DNA from: Bacteroidota bacterium
GTDB lineage: Bacteria; Bacteroidota; Bacteroidia; Chitinophagales; UBA10324
Reading direction: 5' to 3'
DNA: 59,303 nt
Assembly (NCBI GenBank): GCA_018267315.1
Contig: JAFDYS010000036.1
Span: 3,287-62,589 of the forward strand
Position numbers and translations under genes: made by a program. A model generated the notes under the pieces. The model ran no database searches. It saw nothing but the letters and a program-made list of their open reading frames with translations, and had not been told where the DNA came from. Shown here piece after piece: positions 41,041 through 50,890 of the stretch (the first letter of the stretch is position 1; each line of letters begins with the position of its first letter).

Positions 41041-41784
41041 ATGAAGTTGCTCGTATGTATCAGCAAAACACCTGACACCACTACCAAGATTGCCTTCACT
41101 GATAACAATACAAAATTCAATGCCGACAAGGTGCAATTCATCATCAATCCGTACGATGAATGGTATGCACTGGTTCGCGCCCTGGAATTGAAAGAAAAAA
41201 ATCTGGCGCAGCAGGTCACCATCATGCACGTGGGAAAAGCCGATGGCGATGCCATCATTCGCAAGGCACTGGCCATAGGCGGCGATGATGCCGTGCGTAT
41301 TGATGCCGAACCGGAAGATGCTTTTTTCGTGGCGAACGAAATTGCCGCTTATGCAAAAAGCGAAAACTATGATATCATTTTCACGGGCAAAGAAACCATT
41401 GACTACAATGGCTCGCAGGTGGGCGGCATGATTGCAGGTTTGCTTGACACGGCCTTCATTTCACTGGCATCAAAACTTGAACTCAACGGAAATACGGCCA
41501 CCATCGAACGCGATATAGCCGGAGGAGAAGAAATCATCGAAGTAATGACTCCGTTTGTTGTAAGCTGCGCCAAGGGCATGGCTGAACAACGTATTCCCAA
41601 CATGCGCGGCATAATGGCGTCGCGCACAAAACCGATTAAGGTGATTCCACCCGGTGCAACGGAAAAACTCACCTCAGTGAGATATTATGAATTACCGGCA
41701 GAAAAGGCCGGATGCAAAATGATATCACCCGATAACCCCGCGGAACTGGTGAGACTGTTGCACGAAGAAGCCAAAGTGATTTGA
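41041..41784 (+). CDS. etfB: Electron transfer flavoprotein beta subunit
   Basis: The protein has 247 residues from the ATG at 41041; 43 extra codons upstream overlap the promoter and the divergent gene. MKLLVCISKTPDTTTKIAF is the family start. FTGKETIDYNGSQVGGMIAGLL and the C-terminal RGIMASRTKPIKVI segment are ETF-beta marks. The dimer with EtfA carries FAD and passes electrons from acyl-CoA or other dehydrogenases to the quinone pool. etfA follows 43 bases later. No dehydrogenase or ETF-quinone oxidoreductase is in the window. Confidence 0.95.
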   Translation: MKLLVCISKTPDTTTKIAFTDNNTKFNADKVQFIINPYDEWYALVRALELKEKNLAQQVTIMHVGKADGDAIIRKALAIGGDDAVRIDAEPEDAFFVANEIAAYAKSENYDIIFTGKETIDYNGSQVGGMIAGLLDTAFISLASKLELNGNTATIERDIAGGEEIIEVMTPFVVSCAKGMAEQRIPNMRGIMASRTKPIKVIPPGATEKLTSVRYYELPAEKAGCKMISPDNPAELVRLLHEEAKVI

Positions 41785-41827
41785 CAGAACCATTGAAAAA
41801 CCAATATAAAACTGACAACCAAACCTA

Positions 41828-42811
41828 ATGAGCGTACTGGTATATGCGGAAGCAACTGAAGGCAAATTCAGGAAGCAGGCACATGAAGCAGTTACATACG
41901 GACGAAAGGTAGCCGACATGCTCGGCGTGCTAACACACGTGCTTTGTATGGATGAAGTGAGTGAAGATGAACTGAAGTCGCTGGGAAAATTCGGGGCGCA
42001 GTCCGTCTGGTTTGTGAAAGAGAACCGCCCGGCAAATTTTGATCCTTCTGCAATCGCCGGTGTGATTGCCCGAGCCGAAGCACAAACCAACAGCGATGTG
42101 CTGGTACTGGTGCAAAACTTCGATGGCAAAGCGGTGGCTCCCGTACTTGCAGCCAAACTCAGGGCCGGACTTGTATCAGGTGCCGTGGCCCTTCCGGTGA
42201 TTGAAGGCAACTCCTTCCTGGTGAAGAAAAATGTTTTCTCCGGAAAGGCGATTGCCGTGTATGAAATGCATTCAGCCAAAAAGATCATCGCGCTCACACC
42301 CAATTCCATTGCTCCGGAATCATACAGTAATACGCCGGAAATACATGAATTGAAACCGCAGTTCAACGAATCGGATTTCAAACTAAAAGTGAAAGAAGTG
42401 GTGAAAGCCAGCGGAACGGTTTCACTAACCGATGCCGATATCGTGGTATCAGGCGGCAGAGGATTGAAAGGACCTGAGAACTGGGCCATGCTGGAAGAAA
42501 TGGCCGCTATTCTCGGAGCAGCAACCGCCTGCTCCAGGCCGGTTGCCGATATCAACTGGCGCCCCCATCACGAACACGTTGGACAAACAGGACTCACCGT
42601 GAGACCGAATTTGTACATTGCCATTGGCATCTCCGGTGCCATTCAACACCTCGCAGGAGTGAACGGAAGTAAAGTAATGGTGGTGATCAATAAAGATCCG
42701 GAAGCGCCGTTTTTCAAAGCAGCAGACTACGGAATCGTGGGCGATGCATTTGAAGTGGTGCCCAAGCTGAATGAAGCACTGAAGAAATTCAAATCAGGCG
42801 CTGCTGTTTAA
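41828..42811 (+). CDS. etfA: Electron transfer flavoprotein alpha subunit
   Basis: The 327-residue protein has the two-domain EtfA layout. The N-terminal domain is of the adenine-nucleotide alpha-hydrolase type, starting MSVLVYAEATEGKF. The C-terminal FAD-binding domain contains VVSGGRGLKGPENW, the VGQTGLTVRPNLYIAIGISG loop and INKDPEAPFFKAADYGIVGD. The flavin-binding residues lie in these last segments. It pairs with etfB just upstream. Confidence 0.96.
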   Translation: MSVLVYAEATEGKFRKQAHEAVTYGRKVADMLGVLTHVLCMDEVSEDELKSLGKFGAQSVWFVKENRPANFDPSAIAGVIARAEAQTNSDVLVLVQNFDGKAVAPVLAAKLRAGLVSGAVALPVIEGNSFLVKKNVFSGKAIAVYEMHSAKKIIALTPNSIAPESYSNTPEIHELKPQFNESDFKLKVKEVVKASGTVSLTDADIVVSGGRGLKGPENWAMLEEMAAILGAATACSRPVADINWRPHHEHVGQTGLTVRPNLYIAIGISGAIQHLAGVNGSKVMVVINKDPEAPFFKAADYGIVGDAFEVVPKLNEALKKFKSGAAV

Positions 42812-42819
42812 ACCCTTAG

Positions 42820-42827
42820 TAATTTTG
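42820..42827 (+). promoter_or_regulatory. Candidate -7 box for the bifunctional-nuclease gene
   Basis: TAATTTTG matches TAnnTTTG, 26 bases upstream of the start codon at 42853. No TTTG lies at the expected distance. The gene may equally be read through from etfA. Confidence 0.25.
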
Positions 42828-42852
42828 CAGTACCAGTCAAAGACACGGAATC

Positions 42853-43464
42853 ATGAGGAAGATTGAAATGGAAATAGTGGCACTCACGCACTCCATCACC
42901 CAGTCACATTCGTATGCGGTGGTGCTGGGTGAAGTGGGCGGCATACGCCGTCTTCCAATTGTGATTGGCGGATTTGAAGCGCAAGCCATTGCCGTGGCGC
43001 TGGAAAAAATGAGCCCCACGCGCCCGCTCACGCATGACCTGATGAAGAGTCTCTGCGAGTCGTTTAATGTGGAAGTGAAAGAAGTGATCATCAACAATCT
43101 GCTCGACGGTATTTTCTACGCACAACTCATTTGCCGCAACGGCAGTGAAGTGGTCGAAATAGATTCACGCACCTCCGATGCGCTGGCGCTGGCCGTGCGG
43201 TTTGATTGCCCCATCTATACCTATGAATTTATCCTCGATTCTGCCGGATTGGTGATGGAGGAAAACATGAAAGAAGAGAAACTGGAAGTGAAAGAAACGA
43301 AGCCGGAGAAAAAAGTTTCGACGGCTAACTTCCGCATGGCTGATCTCGCCAAATATTCCAACCAGGAATTGAATTCACTGCTTCAGTCATTGCTCGAGAA
43401 AGAAGACTACGAACAGGCCATTGCCGTGCGCGATGAGATTTCCCGACGGAAATCGCAGACCTGA
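42853..43464 (+). CDS. Bifunctional nuclease (DUF151) family protein with UVR motif
   Basis: The 203-residue protein has an N-terminal DUF151 domain (about 1-135), with VVLGEVGGIRRLPIVIGGFE, RPLTHDLMKS and SRTSDALALAVRFDCPIYT. Plant members were reported to have RNase and DNase activity. The function of the bacterial ones is unsettled. A charged linker rich in Glu and Lys follows (138-160). The C-terminal SLLEKEDYEQAIAVRDEI (about 178-197) is a UvrB/UvrC interaction motif. The domain combination is common in Bacteroidota. It lies 41 bases after etfA. Confidence 0.9.
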   Translation: MRKIEMEIVALTHSITQSHSYAVVLGEVGGIRRLPIVIGGFEAQAIAVALEKMSPTRPLTHDLMKSLCESFNVEVKEVIINNLLDGIFYAQLICRNGSEVVEIDSRTSDALALAVRFDCPIYTYEFILDSAGLVMEENMKEEKLEVKETKPEKKVSTANFRMADLAKYSNQELNSLLQSLLEKEDYEQAIAVRDEISRRKSQT

Positions 43465-43564
43465 TTTGCTCCAAATTCAGGCAAACCACCCGATACAAAC
43501 TTTCCTCTTGTTTTTTCCGTAGTAAATACGTACGTTAGTACTGTATCACTATAATCCTTTGGAT

Positions 43565-45634
43565 ATGAAAGGAACCCCATCCCGTTTCAGCCGAACCCAT
43601 CATGTTTGGTTTGGCTTCTTGAATATTTTCATTGGCTTATTCATCTTATCCTTCCATTCATCTGCACAGCTTCCGGGTATTGAATGGGGCGCCTACTTTG
43701 ATGCTGAAGCAAGTATTCCGGCATCTTATTTCCAGGCGGATGAAGAACTGATTGATCAGATCGCCGTGGATACATCAGGTGGCACTGAATTCATTTATGC
43801 TGTCGGACGAACGAAGAGCATTTACAAAACCACTGATGGAAAAAGCATGAAGGACGCGGGCTGCCTTGGTGATACCATCACCACAGGGCAGAAGTCACCC
43901 GCGGCATTCCTCGCCAAATACGATGCCGGCGGCAACCTGCTCTGGACGCGCTACCTGGGTACTGACGGATCATTTCCCTACTTCAACGGAACATTTGCCT
44001 ATTGCCTGGCCCTGGATCATGCTGGAGGCAAAACATGGATCTATGTGGGCGGTGAAATCACCAATGGACATTCGAAGCAATTCAACGCTTTCTCCTGCGA
44101 TACGACTTGCATAGTTTCTGTTTATGATACGCAGGCCGATGATGATGATGAAGGATTCGTTGCTAAATATGACGGAGATGGCCAATTGCTGCGCTGGACC
44201 TATGTGGGAGGATCCAATCCTGCCGATACATTCAGCATGGATGAAGTGCTGGGTATTGCCGTGCACCCTGTCACACACGATGTTTTTATTACCGGATACA
44301 CGGAAAGCACCAACTTCGGTAGCAGCGGGCAGGCAACAAGCATTCCGTATTTCGACAATACCGTGGCAGGCAAAGGCGACTTCATGCTGGCCTCCTTCAA
44401 CTCCTGCCTTCAAATGACGTGGTTCAGTTACTATGGCGGTGCAGGCATTCAGTCACAAAACAAACAGAATGACGGACAGGAACGCGGGCACGGAATAAAA
44501 ATATTTCACAGCGAAACCGAAGATTTCATGGTGATCACCGGAACGGTGGAAAGCAACGGACTTGCCGTGAATGCAAACTATGACGGTACCTATGCCGGCA
44601 GCAGTTCCATGCAGGAAGATGCCTTCATCATGCGGTGGAATCTCAGTTCACTCACCGCGGGACCGGCATGGGCCAATTATCTCGGGGCAGGGCCGGCTGA
44701 TCGCGGACGCACGCTTGATTTTGACCGCGATGGAAATATCTACTGGACCGGTTGGACCCTCAGCACCGGATTGGCCTTTCCGGCCGGCTGCAGCAGCAAC
44801 CTCGCACAAGCCACCAAGTCAGGAAAAGAAGATGCATTCATTGCCAAGTTTGATAAAAACGGTTTTGCAAAATGGATCACCTACTATGGCGGTAACGGCG
44901 ATGAAGAAGATAATGCGATTAAATACTACATGCCTCCGTGTCCACCGGCCCTGGTCATTATTTCCGGGCTCACCACCAGCGGAAACCTGCCACACATTCC
45001 CGCCACGTATGCCCACAGCACACTCAACGGCGGCTCCTCTTCCAAATATGATGATGTGTTTATTGCCGCTGTCGAAGACCGCGACGTATGTACCGAAATG
45101 CAGTCCCTGAAATTTTCAACCTACCTCGGAGGAAAAGATGATGAGCACAACCATGCAACACTGAGTTACGGACCCTACCTTGAGATCGGGAAGAACATGT
45201 ATGTCTCCTACTCCACCAAAACCAAATCGGCTGACATGCTGGATAATGCGGCTGCCATCAAAGGCACATTTAACAAAGGGTGTTGCGGCGGATTGTCGAA
45301 CACGGATGGTTTCATTCAGAAGTTTTATCCTTTCACTTTTTGCAGAACAGGTGATGATGAGAATACACCTGAAGCAGCACTTGACGGACGGCTGCTGATT
45401 TACCCGACCCTGGCCACATCGTCAGTTCATTGCCGCATTTATTCCGAAGCATCAGAGGAAGCCATCATCACATTGTTTGATCTCTTCGGAAGAAAGCTTC
45501 AAGCCATAAACATCACTTTGGGCGAAGGATCAACGGATACTGAAATGGATCTCTCCGGAATTTCTCCCGGCTTTTATTTCGTGACGATTCAAACAACTGC
45601 CGGAACCCGAACGGTTAAGATTACGAAGCAGTAA
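43565..45634 (+). CDS. Secreted beta-propeller-like protein with T9SS type A sorting domain
   Basis: The protein has 689 residues from the ATG at 43565; a TTG two codons earlier is possible. The signal anchor is long and hydrophobic (WFGFLNIFIGLFILSF, cleavage near SAQ). The body has repeated blocks of about 60-90 residues with phrases like FLAKYDAGGNLLWTRYLG, FVAKYDGDGQLLRWTYVG and FIAKFDKNGFAKWITYYGG, typical of SBBP-type beta-propeller repeats. The C-terminal 75 residues are a T9SS type A domain (ISPGFYFVTI, final KITKQ). It is a cell-surface or released protein of unknown role, cysteine-rich in parts. Confidence 0.87.
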   Translation: MKGTPSRFSRTHHVWFGFLNIFIGLFILSFHSSAQLPGIEWGAYFDAEASIPASYFQADEELIDQIAVDTSGGTEFIYAVGRTKSIYKTTDGKSMKDAGCLGDTITTGQKSPAAFLAKYDAGGNLLWTRYLGTDGSFPYFNGTFAYCLALDHAGGKTWIYVGGEITNGHSKQFNAFSCDTTCIVSVYDTQADDDDEGFVAKYDGDGQLLRWTYVGGSNPADTFSMDEVLGIAVHPVTHDVFITGYTESTNFGSSGQATSIPYFDNTVAGKGDFMLASFNSCLQMTWFSYYGGAGIQSQNKQNDGQERGHGIKIFHSETEDFMVITGTVESNGLAVNANYDGTYAGSSSMQEDAFIMRWNLSSLTAGPAWANYLGAGPADRGRTLDFDRDGNIYWTGWTLSTGLAFPAGCSSNLAQATKSGKEDAFIAKFDKNGFAKWITYYGGNGDEEDNAIKYYMPPCPPALVIISGLTTSGNLPHIPATYAHSTLNGGSSSKYDDVFIAAVEDRDVCTEMQSLKFSTYLGGKDDEHNHATLSYGPYLEIGKNMYVSYSTKTKSADMLDNAAAIKGTFNKGCCGGLSNTDGFIQKFYPFTFCRTGDDENTPEAALDGRLLIYPTLATSSVHCRIYSEASEEAIITLFDLFGRKLQAINITLGEGSTDTEMDLSGISPGFYFVTIQTTAGTRTVKITKQ

Positions 45635-45710
45635 TCATGTTGCCTGCAATACGGCTACCTGAAATTTCGAAATGATGAAATAAATTTTCATCTTGTCCGA
45701 AACTTCTTCC

Positions 45711-47009
45711 ATGGAATTCCTCCGCGGAGCACTCGGACTGATATCACTCCTGTTCATTTGCTTCCTGTTCAGCAATAACCGCCGCGCCATTGACTGGAAA
45801 CTGGTGGCCGCCGGTTGTGCCCTCCAGATTCTTTTCGCGATTGGGATTCTTTACGTTCCCATTTTCAGGGATGCCTTTCAGTTCGTGAGCGACGGGTTTG
45901 TAAAACTTATACAACTCTCCCACAAAGGCACGGAGTTTCTTTTCGGTAATCTCGCCGATCAAACACAGTCGTGGGCATACGTTTTTGCGATACAGGTACT
46001 GCCCAACATCGTATTCTTTGCGGCGCTCTCCTCGCTGATGTACTACCTCGGTTTGCTGCAGGTGATCGTGCTCGGTTTTGCCTGGGTGATGAGTAAAACG
46101 ATGAAACAGATTTCCGGTGCGGAAAGCTTGTCGAATGCGGCCAACATTTTTCTCGGGCAAACGGAAGCGCCCTTGATGATTCGGCCTTACCTGGAGGGAA
46201 TGACGAAGTCAGAAATTCTCTGCATCATGGTGGGCGGCATGGCCAACACGGCAGGCAGTGTGCTGGCAGCGTATGTGAGTTTCCTCGGCGGCGCTGATAT
46301 TGAGAAGCAACAGTTCTATGCGCTGCACATGCTCTCTCAATCCATCATGAGTGCGCCAGCAGCCATTGTATGTTCGAAGATTTTGTTTCCGCAGGTGAAT
46401 CCTGAGCAGGTGTCGAAAGACCTGCATGTGCCGAAAGAAAAAATCGGAACGAATGTACTTGATGCCATTGCCAACGGAACCACTGATGGATTGAAACTCG
46501 CGCTGAATGTTGCTGCCATGCTCGTAGTGTTCATCGCACTGCTCGCCGTTGCCAACTCATTACTGCATCTCACCGGACGCATCGGTCATTTGAATACGTA
46601 TGTGGAATACTGGACCAATCACCGCTACGATGCCCTGTCGCTGGAATTCATTTTCGGTTACTTGTTTGCGCCGCTTGCCTGGCTCATGGGAGTGTCTTCT
46701 CATGATATGCTCGCCGTGGGTCAGTTGCTGGGAGAGAAAACCATCATCAATGAATTCGTGGCGTACGTGACGATGGGCGACATGCTTAAAAACGGATTAC
46801 TCACTGATGAGCGTTCCATCGTAATCGCCACATACGCCCTCTGCGGTTTTGCCAACTTCTCCTCGATCGGAATACAGATCGGAGGCATCGGCGCCCTGGC
46901 GCCCAACCAACGGGAGAACCTTTCCGCGCTCGGCATCAAATCACTCATTGGCGGCACTATTGCCTGCCTGATGACGGCCGTGATTGCCGGCGCGCTGTAT
47001 CACCATTAA
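45711..47009 (+). CDS. Concentrative nucleoside transporter (NupC/CNT family)
   Basis: The protein has 432 residues from the ATG at 45711; a TTG six codons earlier is less likely. Multiple hydrophobic segments are present. The nucleoside-binding motif GQTEAPLMIRPYL lies near residue 150, and the second-half segment GFANFSSIGIQIGG is also characteristic of CNT proteins. It imports nucleosides with sodium ions or protons across the inner membrane. It is a single gene, 61 bases before terC. Confidence 0.95.
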   Translation: MEFLRGALGLISLLFICFLFSNNRRAIDWKLVAAGCALQILFAIGILYVPIFRDAFQFVSDGFVKLIQLSHKGTEFLFGNLADQTQSWAYVFAIQVLPNIVFFAALSSLMYYLGLLQVIVLGFAWVMSKTMKQISGAESLSNAANIFLGQTEAPLMIRPYLEGMTKSEILCIMVGGMANTAGSVLAAYVSFLGGADIEKQQFYALHMLSQSIMSAPAAIVCSKILFPQVNPEQVSKDLHVPKEKIGTNVLDAIANGTTDGLKLALNVAAMLVVFIALLAVANSLLHLTGRIGHLNTYVEYWTNHRYDALSLEFIFGYLFAPLAWLMGVSSHDMLAVGQLLGEKTIINEFVAYVTMGDMLKNGLLTDERSIVIATYALCGFANFSSIGIQIGGIGALAPNQRENLSALGIKSLIGGTIACLMTAVIAGALYHH

Positions 47010-47070
47010 TGACAGAGTACGGACAAGTTCCGGCCGCCTTACTATTTTTCAACCCAAATCAATCACACCC

Positions 47071-47799
47071 ATGCTTGAATCGCTGACTACGACTGAAGGA
47101 ATGCTGAGTCTGCTCACCCTGATTGTGATGGAGATTATTCTCGGCATTGATAACATCGTCTTCATCTCCATCATCGCTGACCGCTTGCCCAGGGAAAAGC
47201 GGCAACGCGCCCGCGGCATCGGTCTGTCTCTTGCTTTGCTGGTTCGGATTGGGTTGCTTTTCTCCATCTCATGGCTCGTGCACCTCACTAATCCTATCGC
47301 CACCGTCGGGTCGTTTGCCCTAAGCGCGCGCGACATCATCCTGCTGGCGGGCGGAATTTTTCTGCTTTATAAAACGACCAAAGAGATACATAACAAAATT
47401 GAGGGTGATGAAGAACACCATGAATCAAAAGGTCGCGCCACTTTCCGCGATGTCATCTTGCAGATCATCATCATTGATGTGGTGTTCTCCGTGGATTCCA
47501 TTCTCACGGCAGTAGGTTTGGTTGATCATGTAGCTATCATGATCATTGCCGTCACGGTTTCCATGATTTTCATGGTCATCTTCTCCCGCTGGGTCAGCGA
47601 GTTCATCAACAAGCATCCCACCATCAAGATGCTGGCACTCTCATTTCTGCTGATGATCGGATTTCTGCTCATCGCCGACGGATTGCATTATCATATTGAC
47701 AAGAAGTACCTCTACTTCGCCATGGCTTTCTCCTTCCTCGTGGAGTTTTTGAATATGAGGGAAAGGAAAAAGAAAAAAGTCAAGAAGGATGTGGTTTGA
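47071..47799 (+). CDS. TerC family integral membrane protein
   Basis: The protein has 242 residues from the ATG at 47071; 29 codons upstream in frame overlap the previous gene. About seven hydrophobic segments are seen. The family motifs are EIILGIDNIVFISIIADRLP near the start and IIDVVFSVDSILTAVGL in the second half, with acidic residues inside the membrane. TerC proteins are linked to metal-ion export and tellurite resistance; the ion here is not known. No other ter gene is nearby. A charged tail (KKKKVKKDVV) ends it. Confidence 0.93.
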   Translation: MLESLTTTEGMLSLLTLIVMEIILGIDNIVFISIIADRLPREKRQRARGIGLSLALLVRIGLLFSISWLVHLTNPIATVGSFALSARDIILLAGGIFLLYKTTKEIHNKIEGDEEHHESKGRATFRDVILQIIIIDVVFSVDSILTAVGLVDHVAIMIIAVTVSMIFMVIFSRWVSEFINKHPTIKMLALSFLLMIGFLLIADGLHYHIDKKYLYFAMAFSFLVEFLNMRERKKKKVKKDVV

Positions 47800-47834
47800 A
47801 TCTTCGCCAAATTCTATCCATACCTGCTTAGAAA

Positions 47835-47867
47835 ATTGACAGAGTTCGGCGATGTCCATTAACCTTG
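47835..47867 (+). promoter_or_regulatory. Candidate promoter for the O-antigen-ligase-like gene
   Basis: ATTG (47835-47838) and TAACCTTG (47860-47867, one mismatch to TAnnTTTG) are separated by 21 bases. The start codon lies 23 bases beyond. Confidence 0.3.
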
Positions 47868-47889
47868 CTGGAGATCCAGCTGTAAGAAA

Positions 47890-49185
47890 ATGAAATCACT
47901 TTTCACTCCTTTTAAGAAAAGTGCTCTGCCGGAAGGTATTGCGGAAACAAGTTGGCTTCATGTAATTATCAGGTATTGCCTTTTCACTATTGCGTTTCTG
48001 ATTCCTGTGTTTCCCCGTTACACCGGACCCTTCATATTTCTTATGCTACTAATCTGGTTTATTGATCGACGGTTTCACATTTCATTTCCCAACAGAAAAA
48101 TTAGAAATATCTACATATGCGTAACGGCAATCTACGCGAGTTATTTAATTGGGCTGTTCTATTCCGATGACCTTGAAAAAGGATTCAGCGAAATGTTGTT
48201 GAGAATTTCGTTGGTTTTATTTCCATTGATCTTTCTTTCGGCTTCAGAAATTCTTCCTTCAATAATCTCCACGCTGAAAGCATTTATCGCAGGATGCCTT
48301 CTCATTTCCACCATTTTATTGATTCATGCTTTAGCGGTTCTCATAAGAAGCAGTGAAAACATATTTTCTTATACTGACTTTACAGAGTTCATGAATCTGA
48401 ATCCAATCTATTTCAGTTTGCACCTCTCATTTTCAATTATCTCTCTTGTTTGGATGATTCTGTTTCGAAAAAGCTCAGAGAACAAAATATTACTCATCGC
48501 TGCAGCAATATTCTTTACACTCATGATCATCATAGCAGCATCAAGGCAGGAAATAATCGCTCTGTCAGTCGCCATAATTATTCTCGTACTATCATTCTAT
48601 CGTTGTGCTGCTAAGACCCGGCTTGGCATGCTGGCATCACTATTCTTTTTGCTTGCCTACACTGGCTTAATTACCGTTTTCTCAAAAACCCGAGAGCGAT
48701 TTGCGGAAATAGCAACTGAAATGATTAATGCAACGCCGTCAGAATTTCCTACAAGTATCTCAACCAGAATACAAGCATGGAAAGCTTCGCTGGAATTATT
48801 TAGCCAAAATCCTCTTATCGGAGTGGGTACCGGCGATACTGATGACTCATTACTTAAACTGTATAGAATGAAGAATCTTAGCATGTGTTTGCGTGACCGC
48901 ATGAACGCCCATAACCAGTTTCTTCAAACTTCGATAGAAACGGGTATGCACGGATTGCTCACGTTGCTCTTGTTACTAGTAACAGGCTTCTACATTGCAA
49001 TTAGTACAAGAGATCCATTGTACTTTACATTTTTGACATTCTTCTGTCTGTCTATAATAACTGAATCCATGCTTGAACAGGAAAAGGGCGTCCTGTTCTT
49101 TTCTCTCTTTAATTCCTTGTTTATTGCCAATCATGTAATTAAGGCAAACAGCGAGAAAGCTGATGAGCAATTTGAATCAAGTTAA
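47890..49185 (+). CDS. O-antigen ligase / Wzy-like polysaccharide membrane protein
   Basis: This 431-residue protein has about ten to twelve hydrophobic segments. A large periplasmic loop carries the Wzy_C-type signature, LIGVGTGDTDDSL and then RMNAHNQFLQTSIETGMHG. Such proteins join or polymerise glycan repeat units at the periplasmic face. The gene is visibly more AT-rich than its neighbours, with many AAT, ATA and TTA codons, which suggests acquisition by transfer. It stands alone, far from the nucleotide-sugar genes at 5258-8187. Whether it is a ligase or a polymerase cannot be told. Confidence 0.85.
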   Translation: MKSLFTPFKKSALPEGIAETSWLHVIIRYCLFTIAFLIPVFPRYTGPFIFLMLLIWFIDRRFHISFPNRKIRNIYICVTAIYASYLIGLFYSDDLEKGFSEMLLRISLVLFPLIFLSASEILPSIISTLKAFIAGCLLISTILLIHALAVLIRSSENIFSYTDFTEFMNLNPIYFSLHLSFSIISLVWMILFRKSSENKILLIAAAIFFTLMIIIAASRQEIIALSVAIIILVLSFYRCAAKTRLGMLASLFFLLAYTGLITVFSKTRERFAEIATEMINATPSEFPTSISTRIQAWKASLELFSQNPLIGVGTGDTDDSLLKLYRMKNLSMCLRDRMNAHNQFLQTSIETGMHGLLTLLLLLVTGFYIAISTRDPLYFTFLTFFCLSIITESMLEQEKGVLFFSLFNSLFIANHVIKANSEKADEQFESS

Positions 49186-49208
49186 ACTTGGGAAATCCAA
49201 TCAGCAGC

Positions 49209-49223
49209 CGAGCATCTTGCTCG
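49209..49223. other. Small hairpin between convergent genes
   Basis: CGAGCA (49209-49214) and TGCTCG (49218-49223) form a 6-bp stem with a 3-base loop between the O-antigen-ligase-like gene and the NHL gene. There is no T-tract on either side, so termination by it is doubtful. Confidence 0.25.
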
Positions 49224-49246
49224 ACGAATGATTTGCCGATTTGTTA

Positions 49247-50890
49247 TTAATAGTTGAACAGTTTCAGACTTCGATGCATCTGCCGGTCATTCAAATCCAA
49301 TAAATAAATTCCCGGAGAAAAATTTCTCAGGTCAATGGGAATTTCGTTACGGCCGCTCCCTTGTGTTCTCAGAAGCACGTTGCCTCTTATATCTGACAAC
49401 ATTATTTCTCCATCGAAGGAGTTGTAGAAGTGCAGGATGAACAGGTTGTTTCCTGCCGGATAAATACTAACCGGATCAAAAGAGTTTGCGCCATCAATGG
49501 CAATTGCATTAGAATATTCAAACGATCCGTCCGTATCAATTTGTTTCAGGCGATAGTAGTTGGTGCCTTCACCGGGATACTCATCATAGAAAACATATTC
49601 GTTTAATGAAGTTGAATTGCCTGCTCCTTTCAATCGCCCTATTTCATAAAAGGTGTTTCCATCCACGCTTCTTTCAATGCTGAAGTAATCGTTGTTTAGT
49701 TCACTTGACGTTTCCCAGGTGAGCACATTGGTGCTGCCCTCCTGCTTTCCGTTAAAGCTGGTCAATTCAACCGGCAACTGTAAACAAGCGACCTTCCTCA
49801 CCCGTTGATTCACCTGGTCGGAGATAATCAGGTTACAGCCCGCCTGAATGGCCAATGACCACGGACTGTTCATTTTCGCTGAAGTGGCCGGACCTCCGTC
49901 ACCAGAAAAGCCCATACTGGTGCCGGCCACGGTGGTAATGGCGCCGGTTGCTGCGGTCACTTTGCGGATGCGATGGTTGGCCTGATCTGCGAAATAGACA
50001 TTTCCCGATGCATCAATCGCCAGTCCCTGCGGGGCATTCAACTTGGCAGACGTAGCAGCTCCGCCGTCGCCGGAAAGACCAGCCACACCGGTTCCTGCGA
50101 AAGTGCTGATTACGCCGGTTGCAGCAGTTACCTTCCTAATTTTGTTGTTCATGCCATCACCGATATAAACATTGCCGGCACCATCCACGGCAACGCCTGC
50201 CGGATAATTCAGCTTTGCTGATGTTGCCGCGCCGCCATCACCACTTGAACCTGCTGCACCGGTTCCCGCAACGGTGGTGATAATCCCCGTGCTTATGTTA
50301 ACCTTGCGGATTTTGTGATTGTAACAGTCGGCGATGTAAAGGTTGTTGCCTGCTGCATCGAAAGCCATAGCGACAGGATAGTTGAGTTTTGCCGAAGTGG
50401 CGGCGCCACCGTCACCCGTTGATCCGGAAGAGCCGTTGACTCCTGCGATGATGCTGATGATTCCTGTACTTGCCGTGACCTTGCAAATGATGTTGCTGCC
50501 TGCATCAGCGATATAGATATTTCCCGAAGAATGCGGGATGGCGCCTAATGCATACCAGCTAAATGTTGCCGCGGTTGCTAAACCACCATTTCCTGAAAAG
50601 AAACCGGTTGAAGTTCCCGGAACACCGGCTATGGTGCTAATGACACCTGTGCTGTTATCAATTTTGCGGATGCAGGCATTGAGCATGTCCGTGACATACA
50701 CATTACCGGAAGCATCCACTCCGATTCCGGCCGGGTAATTCAGTTGCGCCGCTGTTGCGGCAATGCCATCACCGTTGTAGCCGGCTACACCCGTACCGGC
50801 GATGGTGCTGATGGTTTGCGCATAAGAAATATTGTCTTTCTCGGCCAAAAAAAGGAATGCCCACAATGCAAAAATGGTTACTGTCTTCAT
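49247..50890 (-). CDS. Secreted NHL-repeat protein with T9SS type A sorting domain
   Basis: The protein has 547 residues from the ATG at 50890; nine earlier codons are optional. The signal peptide is MKTVTIFALWAFLFLAE followed by KDNISYAQ. Six to seven NHL repeats of about 55 residues follow, each with the form IAGTG-GDGG-ATSAKLN-P-GLA-D-GN-YIAD-NHKIRKV, spanning about 25-365 and making a beta propeller. A linker domain (VELTSFNGKQEG to YYRLKQIDTDG) is of the kind that precedes T9SS domains. The last 70 residues are a type A sorting domain (FSPGIYLLDLNDRQ). It is probably a surface-exposed binding protein. Confidence 0.9.
   Translation of the reverse strand: MKTVTIFALWAFLFLAEKDNISYAQTISTIAGTGVAGYNGDGIAATAAQLNYPAGIGVDASGNVYVTDMLNACIRKIDNSTGVISTIAGVPGTSTGFFSGNGGLATAATFSWYALGAIPHSSGNIYIADAGSNIICKVTASTGIISIIAGVNGSSGSTGDGGAATSAKLNYPVAMAFDAAGNNLYIADCYNHKIRKVNISTGIITTVAGTGAAGSSGDGGAATSAKLNYPAGVAVDGAGNVYIGDGMNNKIRKVTAATGVISTFAGTGVAGLSGDGGAATSAKLNAPQGLAIDASGNVYFADQANHRIRKVTAATGAITTVAGTSMGFSGDGGPATSAKMNSPWSLAIQAGCNLIISDQVNQRVRKVACLQLPVELTSFNGKQEGSTNVLTWETSSELNNDYFSIERSVDGNTFYEIGRLKGAGNSTSLNEYVFYDEYPGEGTNYYRLKQIDTDGSFEYSNAIAIDGANSFDPVSIYPAGNNLFILHFYNSFDGEIMLSDIRGNVLLRTQGSGRNEIPIDLRNFSPGIYLLDLNDRQMHRSLKLFNY

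Noticed and set aside
47867..47883. Palindrome GCTGGAGATCCAGC near the O-antigen-ligase-like gene start
   Set aside because: A 6-bp stem with a 2-base loop would not form well in RNA, and no repeat elsewhere supports a binding site.
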